Source of the DNA: Bacillota bacterium
GTDB taxonomy: Bacteria > Bacillota > UBA4882 > UBA8346
DNA: 64,000 nt
Reading direction: 5' to 3'
Assembly: GCA_029553165.1 (NCBI GenBank)
Contig: JAKPCT010000078.1
Location: 22,212 to 86,211 of the forward strand
Part shown: piece by piece, positions 54,752-63,258 of the stretch
How the letters are laid out: each line of letters opens with the position of its first letter
How positions within the stretch are numbered: position 1 is the stretch's first letter
Made by a program: the position numbers and the translations under genes
The notes under the pieces: generated by a model
Told to the model about the DNA's origin: nothing
Seen by the model: the letters and a program-made list of their open reading frames with translations, nothing else
Databases searched by the model: none

Positions 54752-54789
54752 TAAAATTGTGCTAATTAAGTCGGATAAAATTCCGATAA
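54752..54789 (+). promoter_or_regulatory. Candidate sigma-28 (SigD/FliA) promoters for the flgF operon
   Basis: Two overlapping matches to TAAA-N15-GCCGATAA. One is TAAA 54752-54755, 15 bases, TCGGATAA 54771-54778 (six of eight at -10). The other is TAAT 54763-54766, 15 bases, TCCGATAA 54782-54789 (seven of eight at -10). Both lie 45-60 bp before flgF. Flagellar hook-basal-body genes of this kind are sigma-28 targets in Bacillus. Confidence 0.55.
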
Positions 54790-54834
54790 TTAAAATACTG
54801 GGATGTAAAAAAATCAACATAGGGAGGTGACAAG

Positions 54835-55557
54835 GTGATTAGAGGAATTTACACTGCTGCTTCAGGGATGGTTGTCGAGATTGACCGCCAAAATGTAATT
54901 GCCAACAACTTGGCCAACACCGATACGATTGGGTTTAAAAATGATAATGTAGTGGCAACTTCGTTCGGGCAGATGCTGATGAAAGCATATAACCGTCAGG
55001 GAGCAACTCCGATTGGAACAATGGGTTTGGGTGTTAAAACAGTGATGGAATTTCCGGACTTTAGTGATGGTATTATCACCAACACTAATAACCAATGTGA
55101 CTTAGCAATAACAGGAAATGCGCTGTTTGCGGTTTTAACCCCGAATGGTGAGCGGTATCAACGCGCAGGTAATTTCGAAGTTGATCGTGATGGTTATCTG
55201 GTCACCAAGAATGGACACCGGGTGTTGGGAGAGCAAGGGGAGATCCGGGTAGAAGGCCCGTTCCAGGTAGGAGCAGATGGAACGATTTATCAAGACGGCG
55301 AAGAAATTAACCGGTTAATGTTAGTTGACAGCCGCAATATGATTAAAGATGGCGAATATCTTTACAATGCACCTCATGGGGTGAGGCCGGCAACAAACTT
55401 TGAGATCATTCAAGGTGCGCTGGAACGCTCCAATGTGAATGCAATTCAACAAATGATTGAGATGATTGCTGTTTCACGCAGCTATGAGAGCAGTCAGAAA
55501 GCATTGATTGCTCATGATGAGACTTTAGGAAAAGCGGTCAATGAGTTGGCCAAGTAA
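54835..55557 (+). CDS. flgF: Flagellar rod protein FlgF-like
   Basis: A 240-residue rod/hook family protein with the N-terminal heptad segment GIYTAASGMVVEIDRQNVIANNLANTDTIGFK and the C-terminal NVNAIQQMIEMIAVSRSYESSQKAL. It forms part of the proximal rod inside the basal body; like other axial proteins it lacks a cleaved signal. First in the flgF-G-A-H-I-J set. FlgF and FlgG are paralogues; I assign FlgF by order and shorter length. Start GTG 54835 follows GGAGGTG. Confidence 0.9.
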   Translation: MIRGIYTAASGMVVEIDRQNVIANNLANTDTIGFKNDNVVATSFGQMLMKAYNRQGATPIGTMGLGVKTVMEFPDFSDGIITNTNNQCDLAITGNALFAVLTPNGERYQRAGNFEVDRDGYLVTKNGHRVLGEQGEIRVEGPFQVGADGTIYQDGEEINRLMLVDSRNMIKDGEYLYNAPHGVRPATNFEIIQGALERSNVNAIQQMIEMIAVSRSYESSQKALIAHDETLGKAVNELAK

Positions 55558-55741
55558 TTGATGGAAACAGTAAAACAGTGGCAGTTAAAGTGAGAGCGAA
55601 GGGAAAACCGGACCATTAACGGAGGTTTTCGGAAGATTGACCGACAGAGATCTTCCATTATTGTAATAGCTGTAATTCACTGTGGCTGCCTGGATTGAGG
55701 TTGTTTTTGGGCAGTTTTGTTATTTTTAAGGAGGTAATAGT

Positions 55742-56530
55742 ATGATTAGAGCGCTATGGACGGCAGGTACCGGGATGATGGCCCAACAGCTTAATATTGA
55801 TACTACAGCAAACAATTTAGCCAATGCCAATACAGTTGGTTATAAAAAGATGCGATTAGAATTTCAAGATCTGTTATATCAGACAGTACGCAGTGCCGGC
55901 AGTGCGTCGGCTCAGGGACAAGTCTTGCCAACCGGATTGCAGGTTGGTTATGGGGTCCGTCCGGTGGCTTCGACTAAAATTTTTACTCAAGGTGATTTTT
56001 TAGCAAGTGATAATCCGCTGGATATCGCGATCGAAGGCGAAGGTTTTCTGCAGATGCAGCTTTCGGATGGAACGATTGCTTATACCCGCAATGGTTCATT
56101 GAAGTTAAGCGTGGATGGACGGATTGTTTCTTCCGAAGGCTATGTGTTGCAACCGGAAATAACGATTCCGACAGGGACGACCAGTATTAATATTGGCAGT
56201 GATGGGACAGTGAGTGTATTGGTCTCAGGTGAGACCGACGTCCAGCAGATTGGCCAATTGGAACTGGCAACTTTTATAAATCCGGCCGGTCTTGAAAATA
56301 TCGGTAAAGGCCTGTATCGACAGACGGCTGCTTCCGGTGCTCCGACAATTTCAACGCCGGGAACTGATGGAGCAGGGACGATTATCCAAAATTATTTAGA
56401 GATGTCAAATGTTAAAGTAGTCGATGAGATGATCAATATTATTGTTGCCCAGCGCGCTTATGAAATCAGCTCCAAGTCAATTCAGGCAGCGGATGAAATG
56501 CTCCAAACAGCCAATAATTTGAGGCGGTAA
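55742..56530 (+). CDS. flgG: Flagellar distal rod protein FlgG
   Basis: A 262-residue protein with ALWTAGTGMMAQQLNIDTTANNLANANTVGYK split over the N-terminal coil, the FlgG-typical FQDLLYQTVRSAG segment, and the C-terminal EMSNVKVVDEMINIIVAQRAYEISSK coil. FlgG forms the distal rod passing through the P and L rings. Length is normal. ATG 55742 has AAGGAGGT. The 185-bp gap before it contains a small GGAAGAT/ATCTTCC hairpin (55631-55656) but no gene; flgA starts 2 bp after the stop. Confidence 0.96.
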   Translation: MIRALWTAGTGMMAQQLNIDTTANNLANANTVGYKKMRLEFQDLLYQTVRSAGSASAQGQVLPTGLQVGYGVRPVASTKIFTQGDFLASDNPLDIAIEGEGFLQMQLSDGTIAYTRNGSLKLSVDGRIVSSEGYVLQPEITIPTGTTSINIGSDGTVSVLVSGETDVQQIGQLELATFINPAGLENIGKGLYRQTAASGAPTISTPGTDGAGTIIQNYLEMSNVKVVDEMINIIVAQRAYEISSKSIQAADEMLQTANNLRR

Positions 56531-56532
56531 GA

Positions 56533-57507
56533 ATGAACAGTAGGTTAAAGGTATTGGCGATGTTGATTGCGGTCGGCTTATTAACTGCAACATTGCCAAT
56601 TTTGGCCAGTCCGGCATTGAAAATTGAAATACCCGAAGTGGTCGAGATTGTCAGTGACAAGATCTACTTAGGTGAGTTAGGAAGGGTGTCCGGAGGGACC
56701 GAGCAGGAACGCGAACGTCTGAAGAAGGTTCAACTGGGAGCGGCGCCATTACCCGGAATTGAGCGGCGATTAAGCAGAAGCTACATAATGTCAATCTTAA
56801 GGCAATACTACTTTGATATTAAAGTACAGCCGGTATTGCAAATGGCGGATCAGGTAATAGTCAGGGTGGCTTCTTCGAAGATTAGTGCAGCAGAGATTAG
56901 AACTAAAATTGAACAATTGTTTCCGGCCGTTGATCCGCAATATTATCTTGAGCGGAAGATCGAGTTACGCAATTTACCGGACGAGATCTGGCTCCGCAAG
57001 GCTGACTGGGATATTAAAGCAGAAGTGATTGGCAGTTTACCGGAGATCGGTACGGCGCTTTTTAAAGTAACAATCCAGAGTAGTACTGAACCGCCTAAAA
57101 TTATCAATGTCAGCGCGAACATCAAAGTAATCGCCAAAGTTTATCAGGCAAAACGCTTAATCAATTTAAAGAGTGTTTTAACGGAGGAAGATTTTGAAGC
57201 AGTAACGCTTGAATTGAAGACCGGAAAAGAATACATTGGCCAATTTCCTCTCCAAATGCGGAATAAAACCGTTTTACTGGAAAAACAAATCTTATCGCGG
57301 CACCAAATCGAACCGGTGCCGTTGGTTTGGCGTGGTAATGAGGTTAATGTGAGGCTGGTGGCTGAAAACTTTGAGATTAAAATTACCGGGATCGCGGATG
57401 AAGATGGTTGGTTGGACGATCGGATTGTAATCATCAACCCGGTAAGTAAAAAAACATTTAAAGCTCGGGTGATCGGGGTCAATACAGTGGAGGTGACCTT
57501 GCAATGA
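56533..57507 (+). CDS. flgA: P-ring assembly chaperone FlgA
   Basis: A 324-residue exported protein: signal peptide (about 5-27, ending LASPA), an N-terminal domain beginning IEIPEVVEIVSDKIYLGELG, and a C-terminal SAF domain (YQAKRLINLKSVLTEEDFEAV, LEKQILSRHQI) followed by NEVNVRLVAENFEIKITGIA. FlgA helps FlgI polymerise into the P ring in the periplasm. It is longer than the enterobacterial form. Its stop overlaps the flgH start by 4 bp. Confidence 0.9.
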   Translation: MNSRLKVLAMLIAVGLLTATLPILASPALKIEIPEVVEIVSDKIYLGELGRVSGGTEQERERLKKVQLGAAPLPGIERRLSRSYIMSILRQYYFDIKVQPVLQMADQVIVRVASSKISAAEIRTKIEQLFPAVDPQYYLERKIELRNLPDEIWLRKADWDIKAEVIGSLPEIGTALFKVTIQSSTEPPKIINVSANIKVIAKVYQAKRLINLKSVLTEEDFEAVTLELKTGKEYIGQFPLQMRNKTVLLEKQILSRHQIEPVPLVWRGNEVNVRLVAENFEIKITGIADEDGWLDDRIVIINPVSKKTFKARVIGVNTVEVTLQ

Positions 57508-58091
57508 AAAGATTACGGATTATTACCTTTTTAATTGGAATATTGTTAGCAGGAACATTATCTGCGAACACCGTTTTGGCTACTTCGCTCTGGGATGATG
57601 ACAGTACTTCGCTTTATACCAGACAACCGTCAACCTATAAGGTTGGCGATTTGATTACGATTATCATCGTGGAGCAAGCTACGGCAAGTCAAAAAGCAGA
57701 GTCCTCCAGTGATAAAAGCGGGTCAATTAACGCTCGTGAAGGAACTGGAGTTTTAGACTTTTTACCCAGCTTGGGAGCGAGTTGGGATACGGAGTATAAA
57801 GGTAAAGGGACGACGACCAGAGGGGGCAGTTTAAGCGCCCGATTAACTGTTTCGGTGGTCGAGATCACTCCGGAGGGAATTCTGGTTATTGAAGGACGTC
57901 AGGTGATTCGGGTTAATAAAGAAGATCAGGTTTTAACGATCAGAGGGAAGATCCGTCCGGAAGATATTTCCGGAAATATGGTGTATTCAACCTATGTGGC
58001 GGATGCTGTGATTGAGTATGAGGGTAAAGGAGTTATCGGAAGAACTCAAAACCCAGGGCTCCTCACTAAATTCTTCCAATGGCTGTTTTAG
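57504..58091 (+). CDS. flgH: Flagellar L-ring protein FlgH, without lipobox
   Basis: A 195-residue FlgH with KVGDLITIIIVEQATASQKAE, GTTTRGGSLSARLTVSVVEI and the end SNGM-like GNMVYSTYVADAVIEYEGKGVIG. FlgH builds the L ring in the outer membrane. The signal peptide (about 5-27) is present, but it ends in NTVLATS without the Cys of a lipobox, whereas enterobacterial FlgH is a lipoprotein. Its presence implies an outer membrane. ATG overlaps the flgA stop (ATGA). Confidence 0.94.
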   Translation: MKRLRIITFLIGILLAGTLSANTVLATSLWDDDSTSLYTRQPSTYKVGDLITIIIVEQATASQKAESSSDKSGSINAREGTGVLDFLPSLGASWDTEYKGKGTTTRGGSLSARLTVSVVEITPEGILVIEGRQVIRVNKEDQVLTIRGKIRPEDISGNMVYSTYVADAVIEYEGKGVIGRTQNPGLLTKFFQWLF

Positions 58092-58105
58092 CGGAGGTGT
58101 TGATG

Positions 58106-59194
58106 ATGAGGCCAAAAAAATCGGTAATCCTTATCATTCTGGTTCTGGTTGGAGTAATCAGTGCCCAATCTGTAACATTGGCAGCGCAGCCGATGTTAAC
58201 AACCAGAATTAAAGATATTGCCAGATTGCAAGGGGTCCGTAATAACCAACTGAATGGGGTTGGTTTGGTGGTCGGACTTAATGGTACTGGCGATTCCTCA
58301 AAAGCCAATGCCCAGCTGGTAGCGAATACTTTGGCTAAATGGGGAATTCAGGTTAATGTGGGTGATCTCAAAGTTAAAAATGTGGCAGCAGTTATTTTAA
58401 CAGCAACTTTACCACCTTACATGCAGCCTGGTGAGACGATTGATATTCAAGTGGCATCAATGGGAGATGCCAAGAGTTTACAAGGTGGTATTCTATTGCA
58501 GAGTCCTTTAACCGGGGCAGATGGAAAAGTTTATGCCGTGGCTCAGGGCTCCGTATTTTTAGGTGGTAACACTGCCGGTGGGAGCGGGGCCGCGGGGCAA
58601 AAAAATATTACAACCGTAGGGATTGTCCCTGCGGGCGCAATTGTTGAGCGTGCCGTCCCAATGCAGTTTGAGACTGACGGTAAAATAAGATGGATCTTAA
58701 ATAAACCTGATTTTACAACTGTTTCCCGTTTGGCCCGGACGATTAATGAGAATATTGCAATGGGTGTTGCCCGGGCGGTGGATATGAGTATGGTTGAAGT
58801 GGTAATACCCTATAGTTACCGTGAAGATCCGGTTTCATTTGTTGCAGAAGTGGAGACTCTTCCGATTACCCCTGATGGAATTGCCAAAGTTTTAGTTAAT
58901 GAACGGACCGGAACAATAGTGATTGGTGAAAAAGTGAAGATTGCAACGGTCGCTGTAACTCACCGCAATATAACCGTCAGTATCAGTAATGAATCAGAAG
59001 TGACGCAACCCCAGCCATTTACTGATGGCCGAAGTGAACAAACCGGTAATCTCATTGTACTACCGCCGGGAACAAATATTGGTACAATTGTACGGGCTTT
59101 AAATATGGTTGGGAGTACGCCACAGGATATCATTGCAATTTTGGTAGCGATCAGAGATGCCGGAGCATTATACGGAGTTTTGGAATTCAATTGA
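58106..59194 (+). CDS. flgI: Flagellar P-ring protein FlgI
   Basis: A 362-residue exported protein with a signal peptide (about 5-25), RIKDIARLQGVRNNQLNGVG, GLVVGLNGTGDSS, NVAAVILTATLPPYMQPGE, GDAKSLQGGILLQSPL, NERTGTIVIGEKV and the C-terminal DIIAILVAIRDAGALYGVLE. It forms the periplasmic P ring in the peptidoglycan layer. ATG 58106 is preferred for its 6-base spacing from GGAGGTG, with an adjacent ATG three bases earlier; a longer frame would overlap flgH. Confidence 0.96.
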   Translation: MRPKKSVILIILVLVGVISAQSVTLAAQPMLTTRIKDIARLQGVRNNQLNGVGLVVGLNGTGDSSKANAQLVANTLAKWGIQVNVGDLKVKNVAAVILTATLPPYMQPGETIDIQVASMGDAKSLQGGILLQSPLTGADGKVYAVAQGSVFLGGNTAGGSGAAGQKNITTVGIVPAGAIVERAVPMQFETDGKIRWILNKPDFTTVSRLARTINENIAMGVARAVDMSMVEVVIPYSYREDPVSFVAEVETLPITPDGIAKVLVNERTGTIVIGEKVKIATVAVTHRNITVSISNESEVTQPQPFTDGRSEQTGNLIVLPPGTNIGTIVRALNMVGSTPQDIIAILVAIRDAGALYGVLEFN

Positions 59195-59227
59195 TCCGGA
59201 TTGATCTTAAAGCAGGGAGTGTTAAAA

Positions 59228-59548
59228 ATGATTGATAAGGTTTACAATAGTGACATAATTAATTATAATAGTTCCAAGAAAGGACTTCCCCCTGCAGCTG
59301 CCCAAACACCTGAAGAACAAAAGTTACTCCAGGCTTGCAGGGAATTTGAAACGGTCCTGATCAAACAGATGCTGTCAGTTGTTCAAACTTCCAGTTTTTT
59401 TGGCGAAGGGTTTGGCGGCGAATTTTTTAAGGATATGTTTCAAGAGGAGATTGCTAAAAGTATTTCAGCTAAAGGACTGGGTTTGGCTGATACTCTCTAT
59501 TCACAGCTAGTGAAGACGGAATTGCTGAAACCTAAAGAGACCAAATGA
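59228..59548 (+). CDS. flgJ: FlgJ-type rod-binding protein, no muramidase domain
   Basis: A 106-residue protein carrying only the rod-binding domain of FlgJ: ACREFETVLIKQMLSVVQTS, GGEFFKDMFQEEIAKSISAKG and LGLADTLYSQL. The glucosaminidase half found in enterobacterial FlgJ is missing, as is common outside gamma-proteobacteria. ATG 59228 lies 8 bases after AGGGAG. Last gene of the flagellar set in this window. Confidence 0.92.
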   Translation: MIDKVYNSDIINYNSSKKGLPPAAAQTPEEQKLLQACREFETVLIKQMLSVVQTSSFFGEGFGGEFFKDMFQEEIAKSISAKGLGLADTLYSQLVKTELLKPKETK

Positions 59549-59739
59549 AAATATTGATGTTAAATTTAGGATGATTATTCATTTTGCTGGGATGAGGAGG
59601 GAATTTTTGATTCTTGCCGAATAACTAGTTTTGTTCAATAATTGAGAGCTTTATTTAGAAATAAAATAATTTTAGAGATAACTTTTTTTTAATTTTTACG
59701 TTAATTAAATGTAATTATATTTTTAAAGGGGGAAAAATT

Positions 59740-60663
59740 TTGAAGTCAGTGGAGAAGAATGGGGTTCAACCAACCAAAGCAAAGAATATTCCATGGCATA
59801 TAATCAGTGGGATAATTGGGTTGATTTTAGGTGTAACTTTAAGTATTATCACTGCATGTTATTCAAATGGTGTAATTGGCTATCTGTTTGCAGTAGTTTT
59901 AATTGTATTGCCACCGATCTTTGGCTACTGGGTCGGAAAAAATGGTGGTATTAAATTGTTATTTCATGAAGATGTCTATTATAGATTAGGCGGATATGTA
60001 GCATTTGGATTGATCCTGTTTCTGCTTACCTGGGCACTCTTCTTCTTTGTTATCAAACAGAATAATTTATTATTTGATTCGATGATTGTTCAAAAAGTCT
60101 TCAAGACAGAAATTTCAGAGACAATTGGCAACTGGGGGACCAAATCGTTTGGTGAGAAGGTTTGGAAGGTATTTGGGAAAGAACATAAAGTAGCAGATCT
60201 GGTCAATACTTGGGGTAATGTCCTTTGGTTGACAGTTAAATACTTTATTAATCATCTGATCTTTGTAATTCCGTTTGTTTTCTGTCTGAACTTCTTTAGA
60301 GTGGGTAAAATTAATCTAAGCCTAATCTACTTTATACTCTATACAATAATGTGGGGAATCGCGATTGGAACAGAGTCAGTGGTATTCCCGTACGGCGATG
60401 ATAAAATGGCTGGATCGTTGGTCTTGTTTGGCCGTTATGGTCTGTGGATCTGGTTCTCGTATTTATTGTTAATTGCCTCCACAACCCACTTCACCTGGAT
60501 CTCTTCTTCGGGTTGGTTGAGTGGCGATTGGAAAAAAGAACGTAAGTTTTGGCCAATTCAATTTACTACCGACCAAAAAGAAGTATTTTTATATGGATTA
60601 CTGTTTTTGTTAGCATCATGTTTTGCTGAAGCCAGACTGTTTGTCCATTATAATTTATTCTAA
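59740..60663 (+). CDS. Multi-pass membrane protein of unknown function
   Basis: A 307-residue protein with about eight hydrophobic segments (near 20-42, 44-64, 78-103, 160-190, 197-215, 222-250 and the C-terminus) and a hydrophilic loop at about 105-155. No motif recognised. Start TTG 59740 follows AAAGGGGGA. It lies between the flagellar genes and a methyltransferase and may be unrelated to either. A terminator follows. Confidence 0.65.
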   Translation: MKSVEKNGVQPTKAKNIPWHIISGIIGLILGVTLSIITACYSNGVIGYLFAVVLIVLPPIFGYWVGKNGGIKLLFHEDVYYRLGGYVAFGLILFLLTWALFFFVIKQNNLLFDSMIVQKVFKTEISETIGNWGTKSFGEKVWKVFGKEHKVADLVNTWGNVLWLTVKYFINHLIFVIPFVFCLNFFRVGKINLSLIYFILYTIMWGIAIGTESVVFPYGDDKMAGSLVLFGRYGLWIWFSYLLLIASTTHFTWISSSGWLSGDWKKERKFWPIQFTTDQKEVFLYGLLFLLASCFAEARLFVHYNLF

Positions 60664-60730
60664 ATAAACTTTAGTTTAGTGATTTTATTTTGTAAAAAAG
60701 ACAAACTAAATATTCTGGAATGATTAAAGC

Positions 60731-60764
60731 TCGGAACATTTAAGACAAATGTTCCGATTTTTTT
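60731..60764 (+). terminator. Terminator or attenuator directly before the methyltransferase gene
   Basis: Stem TCGGAACATT/AATGTTCCGA (60731-60740 / 60748-60757) followed by a T run that runs straight into the GGGAGAG ribosome binding site of the next gene. No room remains for a promoter between them. Confidence 0.85.
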
Positions 60765-60778
60765 GGGAGAGTGATCGA

Positions 60779-61387
60779 ATGGCGGAGCATTATTACTCGT
60801 CAACCCCTACTTCAGCCCACAATTTTAAAGAAATTCAAACTATTCTGCGTGGGGTGGAACTTACTTTTAAGACTGATGCCGGAGTCTTTTCAAAATCGCG
60901 GATTGATACCGGGACCAAATTATTGATTGAATCAATTAAAATAGACCCCCAATGGCAGCTGGTATTTGACTTGGGGTGTGGTTATGGACCGATCGGTTTG
61001 ACGCTGGCAAAAGTTTTACCCGGGGCTACCGTTTATATGAGTGACGTTAATGAACGGGCGGTGGAGCTGGCGAAGGAAAATGCCCAAAGAAACGGGATCA
61101 AAAATGTTGTTATTAAGTCGGGTGAAGGTTATTCCGCAGTGGCGGGAATCTCATTTGACTTTATTGTTACCAATCCGCCAATTCGAGCCGGGAAGCAGGT
61201 TATTTATCCGATGGTCGATTATGCGTATCAGTTTCTCAAACCCAATGGTTGGTTTAGCGCGGTGATAGCCACAAAACAAGGTGCGAAAAGTTTTGAACGG
61301 AAGCTTGCCGAGGTCTTTGGCAATGTGCTGGAATGGGAGAAAGGAAGCGGATTTCGGGTTGTTGCCAGTCAAAAATTGGGTGAATGA
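60779..61387 (+). CDS. RsmC-like small-family methyltransferase
   Basis: A 202-residue class I methyltransferase with EHYYSSTPTSAHNFKEI, the SAM loop FDLGCGYGPIGLTLAK, the catalytic VTNPPIRAGKQVI and a late GSGFRVVASQK. This matches the YbxB/RsmC group that methylates guanine N2 in rRNA. ATG 60779 is chosen because GGGAGAG lies 7 bases upstream; an earlier in-frame start would lie in the hairpin. Confidence 0.85.
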   Translation: MAEHYYSSTPTSAHNFKEIQTILRGVELTFKTDAGVFSKSRIDTGTKLLIESIKIDPQWQLVFDLGCGYGPIGLTLAKVLPGATVYMSDVNERAVELAKENAQRNGIKNVVIKSGEGYSAVAGISFDFIVTNPPIRAGKQVIYPMVDYAYQFLKPNGWFSAVIATKQGAKSFERKLAEVFGNVLEWEKGSGFRVVASQKLGE

Positions 61388-61411
61388 CAATTTATACTAT
61401 AATTTAGCTAC

Positions 61412-61440
61412 TTGAAAAAAGAATAGAACTATGGTATTAT
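61412..61440 (+). promoter_or_regulatory. Promoter of tRNA-Thr
   Basis: TTGAAA (61412-61417) and TATTAT (61435-61440), 17-bp spacer, ending 32 bp before the tRNA. Confidence 0.65.
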
Positions 61441-61472
61441 CTTTAGTGCTGTAGCAATATTTTATTTAAAAT

Positions 61473-61548
61473 GCCGACATGGCTCAGTTGGTAGAGCAGC
61501 GCACTTGTAATGCGCAGGTCATCGGTTCGAATCCGATTGTCGGCTCCA
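61473..61548 (+). tRNA. tRNA-Thr (anticodon UGU), CCA encoded
   Basis: A complete 76-base cloverleaf. The acceptor arms are GCCGACA and TGTCGGC, with discriminator T and encoded CCA. The anticodon stem GCGCA/TGCGC closes the loop CTTGTAA with anticodon TGT at 61506-61508. The T arm contains GGTTCGAATCC. It decodes ACA and other ACN codons; ThrS is encoded at 3356. No integrase or attachment-site duplication is seen. Confidence 0.98.
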
Positions 61549-61561
61549 TATCTGAGAAACC

Positions 61562-61600
61562 AAGCCTATTAGAGAAAACTTCTGATAGGCTTTTCTTATT
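61562..61600 (+). terminator. Terminator after tRNA-Thr
   Basis: Stem AAGCCTATTAGA/TCTGATAGGCTT (61562-61573 / 61581-61592, one G-T pair) with a T-rich tail. Confidence 0.88.
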
Positions 61601-61738
61601 CTTTTTAAATTCTGTTGTATCTAATTGTTAATTAAGTTAAGAGTCCTGGCTTAATCACTGTAGTTAAGTGGTGACTGTATATGTTACAGACAGAATGAAA
61701 GCTTTGATGTGGTATATGAAAAGGCTTGATATATTTTA

Positions 61739-62458
61739 TTAACTTAATAAAAAAATTGCAGTCAGGATAATCCCTGTGAAGTTGCCCAAGCAGTGAACTA
61801 TTATTCCGATCTGCAAATTTTGTTTGTGCCAGACTGTATATACATATGGTAATGTACCTAAAATACGTGTGATGTTTTCCCATGGTGTAAAGAAATGATA
61901 CAGGGAAAACAATACTACATTAATTAAGGGAGCCAATTTTCCTAACTTATTCATGCGTGGTAAGAGGAAACCTCTAAAATAGATCTCTTCAACAATTGGT
62001 CCCAAAAGTCCGTTTAAGGTCAAAGCAAGTGCAACTGTAGGCCAAACTAACGATGGTTGCTGCTTTATTATATCTACATTGATACGAAACCAGTCAGGCA
62101 CCCAATCGAACATAGTCCACAGGGGTTTTTCAATTTCAGGCACAGTAGAAAAAGCGATTCCAAGAATGGTGAATAGAGGAATTACCCATAGTAAAGTATT
62201 GAAAACGGATATTTTATTTGTATAAAAAATCATTTCTTTTATCTTTCTACCATTTTGTCTTGCCATAACAAATAAAATTAGAAGTTCTGTGGGGATAAGG
62301 CCAAAAGCAATTGCCAAATGGATTGATACCATAAAAGGGAGACCTGGGCCCCAATAAGGATTTGACAACACAAGAGCAACAAGCAGTATAGGAAGGCCAG
62401 GAAATAAATGCATTAATACCAGTTGTAGCATATTAGGTTGCTTAATATCATTGCTCAT
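61739..62458 (-). CDS. CPBP-family intramembrane protease
   Basis: A 239-residue membrane protein with about six to seven hydrophobic helices and the CPBP/Abi motif EEIYFRGFLLPRM (glutamates and Arg of motif 1). His-containing motifs follow (FSLYHFFTPW, IVHCLGNFTG). Members are metal-dependent intramembrane proteases or immunity proteins. ATG 62458 follows GGAGGAA and overlaps the upstream marR stop by 11 bp, so the two are cotranscribed and probably regulated by the MarR protein. Confidence 0.87.
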   Translation of the reverse strand: MSNDIKQPNMLQLVLMHLFPGLPILLVALVLSNPYWGPGLPFMVSIHLAIAFGLIPTELLILFVMARQNGRKIKEMIFYTNKISVFNTLLWVIPLFTILGIAFSTVPEIEKPLWTMFDWVPDWFRINVDIIKQQPSLVWPTVALALTLNGLLGPIVEEIYFRGFLLPRMNKLGKLAPLINVVLFSLYHFFTPWENITRILGTLPYVYTVWHKQNLQIGIIVHCLGNFTGIILTAIFLLS

Positions 62459-63029
62459 CGGAATTCCTCCGGGATTCTTTTCTTTTTTTAACAAAGGTTT
62501 GTAGTGTTTTGATTTGTATTTCTTGCACAGTTTTATCAATTGAAATATCACTATTGGGGTCATGCTCAAAACCATCATGTTCCTTGCCATCGAAACGGTA
62601 CATCTTTTTGAGCAAATACCATAATAGTTGCAATTCTTCACTTGAAAATTCATTAAATAGATCTGCTAAAAACATAATACCAATTTCACCAGCCTTTAGC
62701 ATCTCATTCATACCAGCCGGTGTTACCTCTAAGTTAGTCGCCCGTCGATCCCTATTGCTTGATTGGATTTCGATCAATTGCTTTTTTTCCAGAGTAGTAA
62801 TCAGTTGTCTAATATTTTGCTTTGTTGTACCTAATTTTTTTGCGACATTATTCATTGTTCTTTCATTTTCGGGCAGATGAAGAATGGCTAATATAGTCAT
62901 ATATTGTCTGGAAGAAAGTGTCGAAAAACGCTTTGAACTTTCGGTTTGCATTTTGTTATAAACCGAAAATAAAGTTGAGTAAACCTGTTGCATTAGAAAT
63001 AATTCTTTTAGCTCGAGTTCAGAATCCAT
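62448..63029 (-). CDS. MarR-family repressor
   Basis: A 193-residue winged-helix regulator: LSSRQYMTILAILHLPENER, MNNVAKKLGTTKQNIRQLIT (recognition helix) and the wing SSNRDRRATNLEVTPAG. It is longer than typical (about 145), with a charged C-terminal extension. ATG 63029 is chosen, 5 bases after AGGTGA; a GTG at 63038 overlaps that site. An 18-bp perfect palindrome lies just upstream at 63045, indicating autoregulation of the marR-CPBP operon. Confidence 0.9.
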   Translation of the reverse strand: MDSELELKELFLMQQVYSTLFSVYNKMQTESSKRFSTLSSRQYMTILAILHLPENERTMNNVAKKLGTTKQNIRQLITTLEKKQLIEIQSSNRDRRATNLEVTPAGMNEMLKAGEIGIMFLADLFNEFSSEELQLLWYLLKKMYRFDGKEHDGFEHDPNSDISIDKTVQEIQIKTLQTFVKKRKESRRNSDEQ

Positions 63030-63044
63030 AGAGATCACCTTAGA

Positions 63045-63095
63045 TAGACAATATATTGTCTAAATTAATATACCACGAACTGAAATAATGGTCAA
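63045..63095 (-). promoter_or_regulatory. MarR operator and promoter of the marR-CPBP operon
   Basis: Minus-strand promoter TTGACC (63090-63095) and TATATT (63067-63072) with a 17-bp spacer. TAGACAATATATTGTCTA at 63045-63062 is a perfect palindrome between the -10 box and the start codon. A partial copy of the half-site overlaps the -35 box. Binding would block transcription. Confidence 0.8.
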
Positions 63096-63258
63096 TATAG
63101 TCTAGGTTTTCATTTATTAATTGAATAATAACTCTAATGTATGTTATAGTATTGAGAAGTAAAATTGTTAACTAGCATGGACGGGAACCAACCGGGATAA
63201 AATTCGTTATAATCATTAAGAAGTTGCCAAAGACTAAATAATTAAGTGGAGATTGCTA

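Noticed and set aside
55558..55741. Riboswitch (for example cyclic di-GMP) before flgG
   Set aside because: Only one short hairpin (GGAAGAT/ATCTTCC) is evident and no conserved aptamer sequence is recognised.
61473..63095. Integrative element inserted at tRNA-Thr
   Set aside because: No integrase gene and no repeated tRNA 3' end are visible; the following MarR-CPBP operon looks like a normal chromosomal unit.
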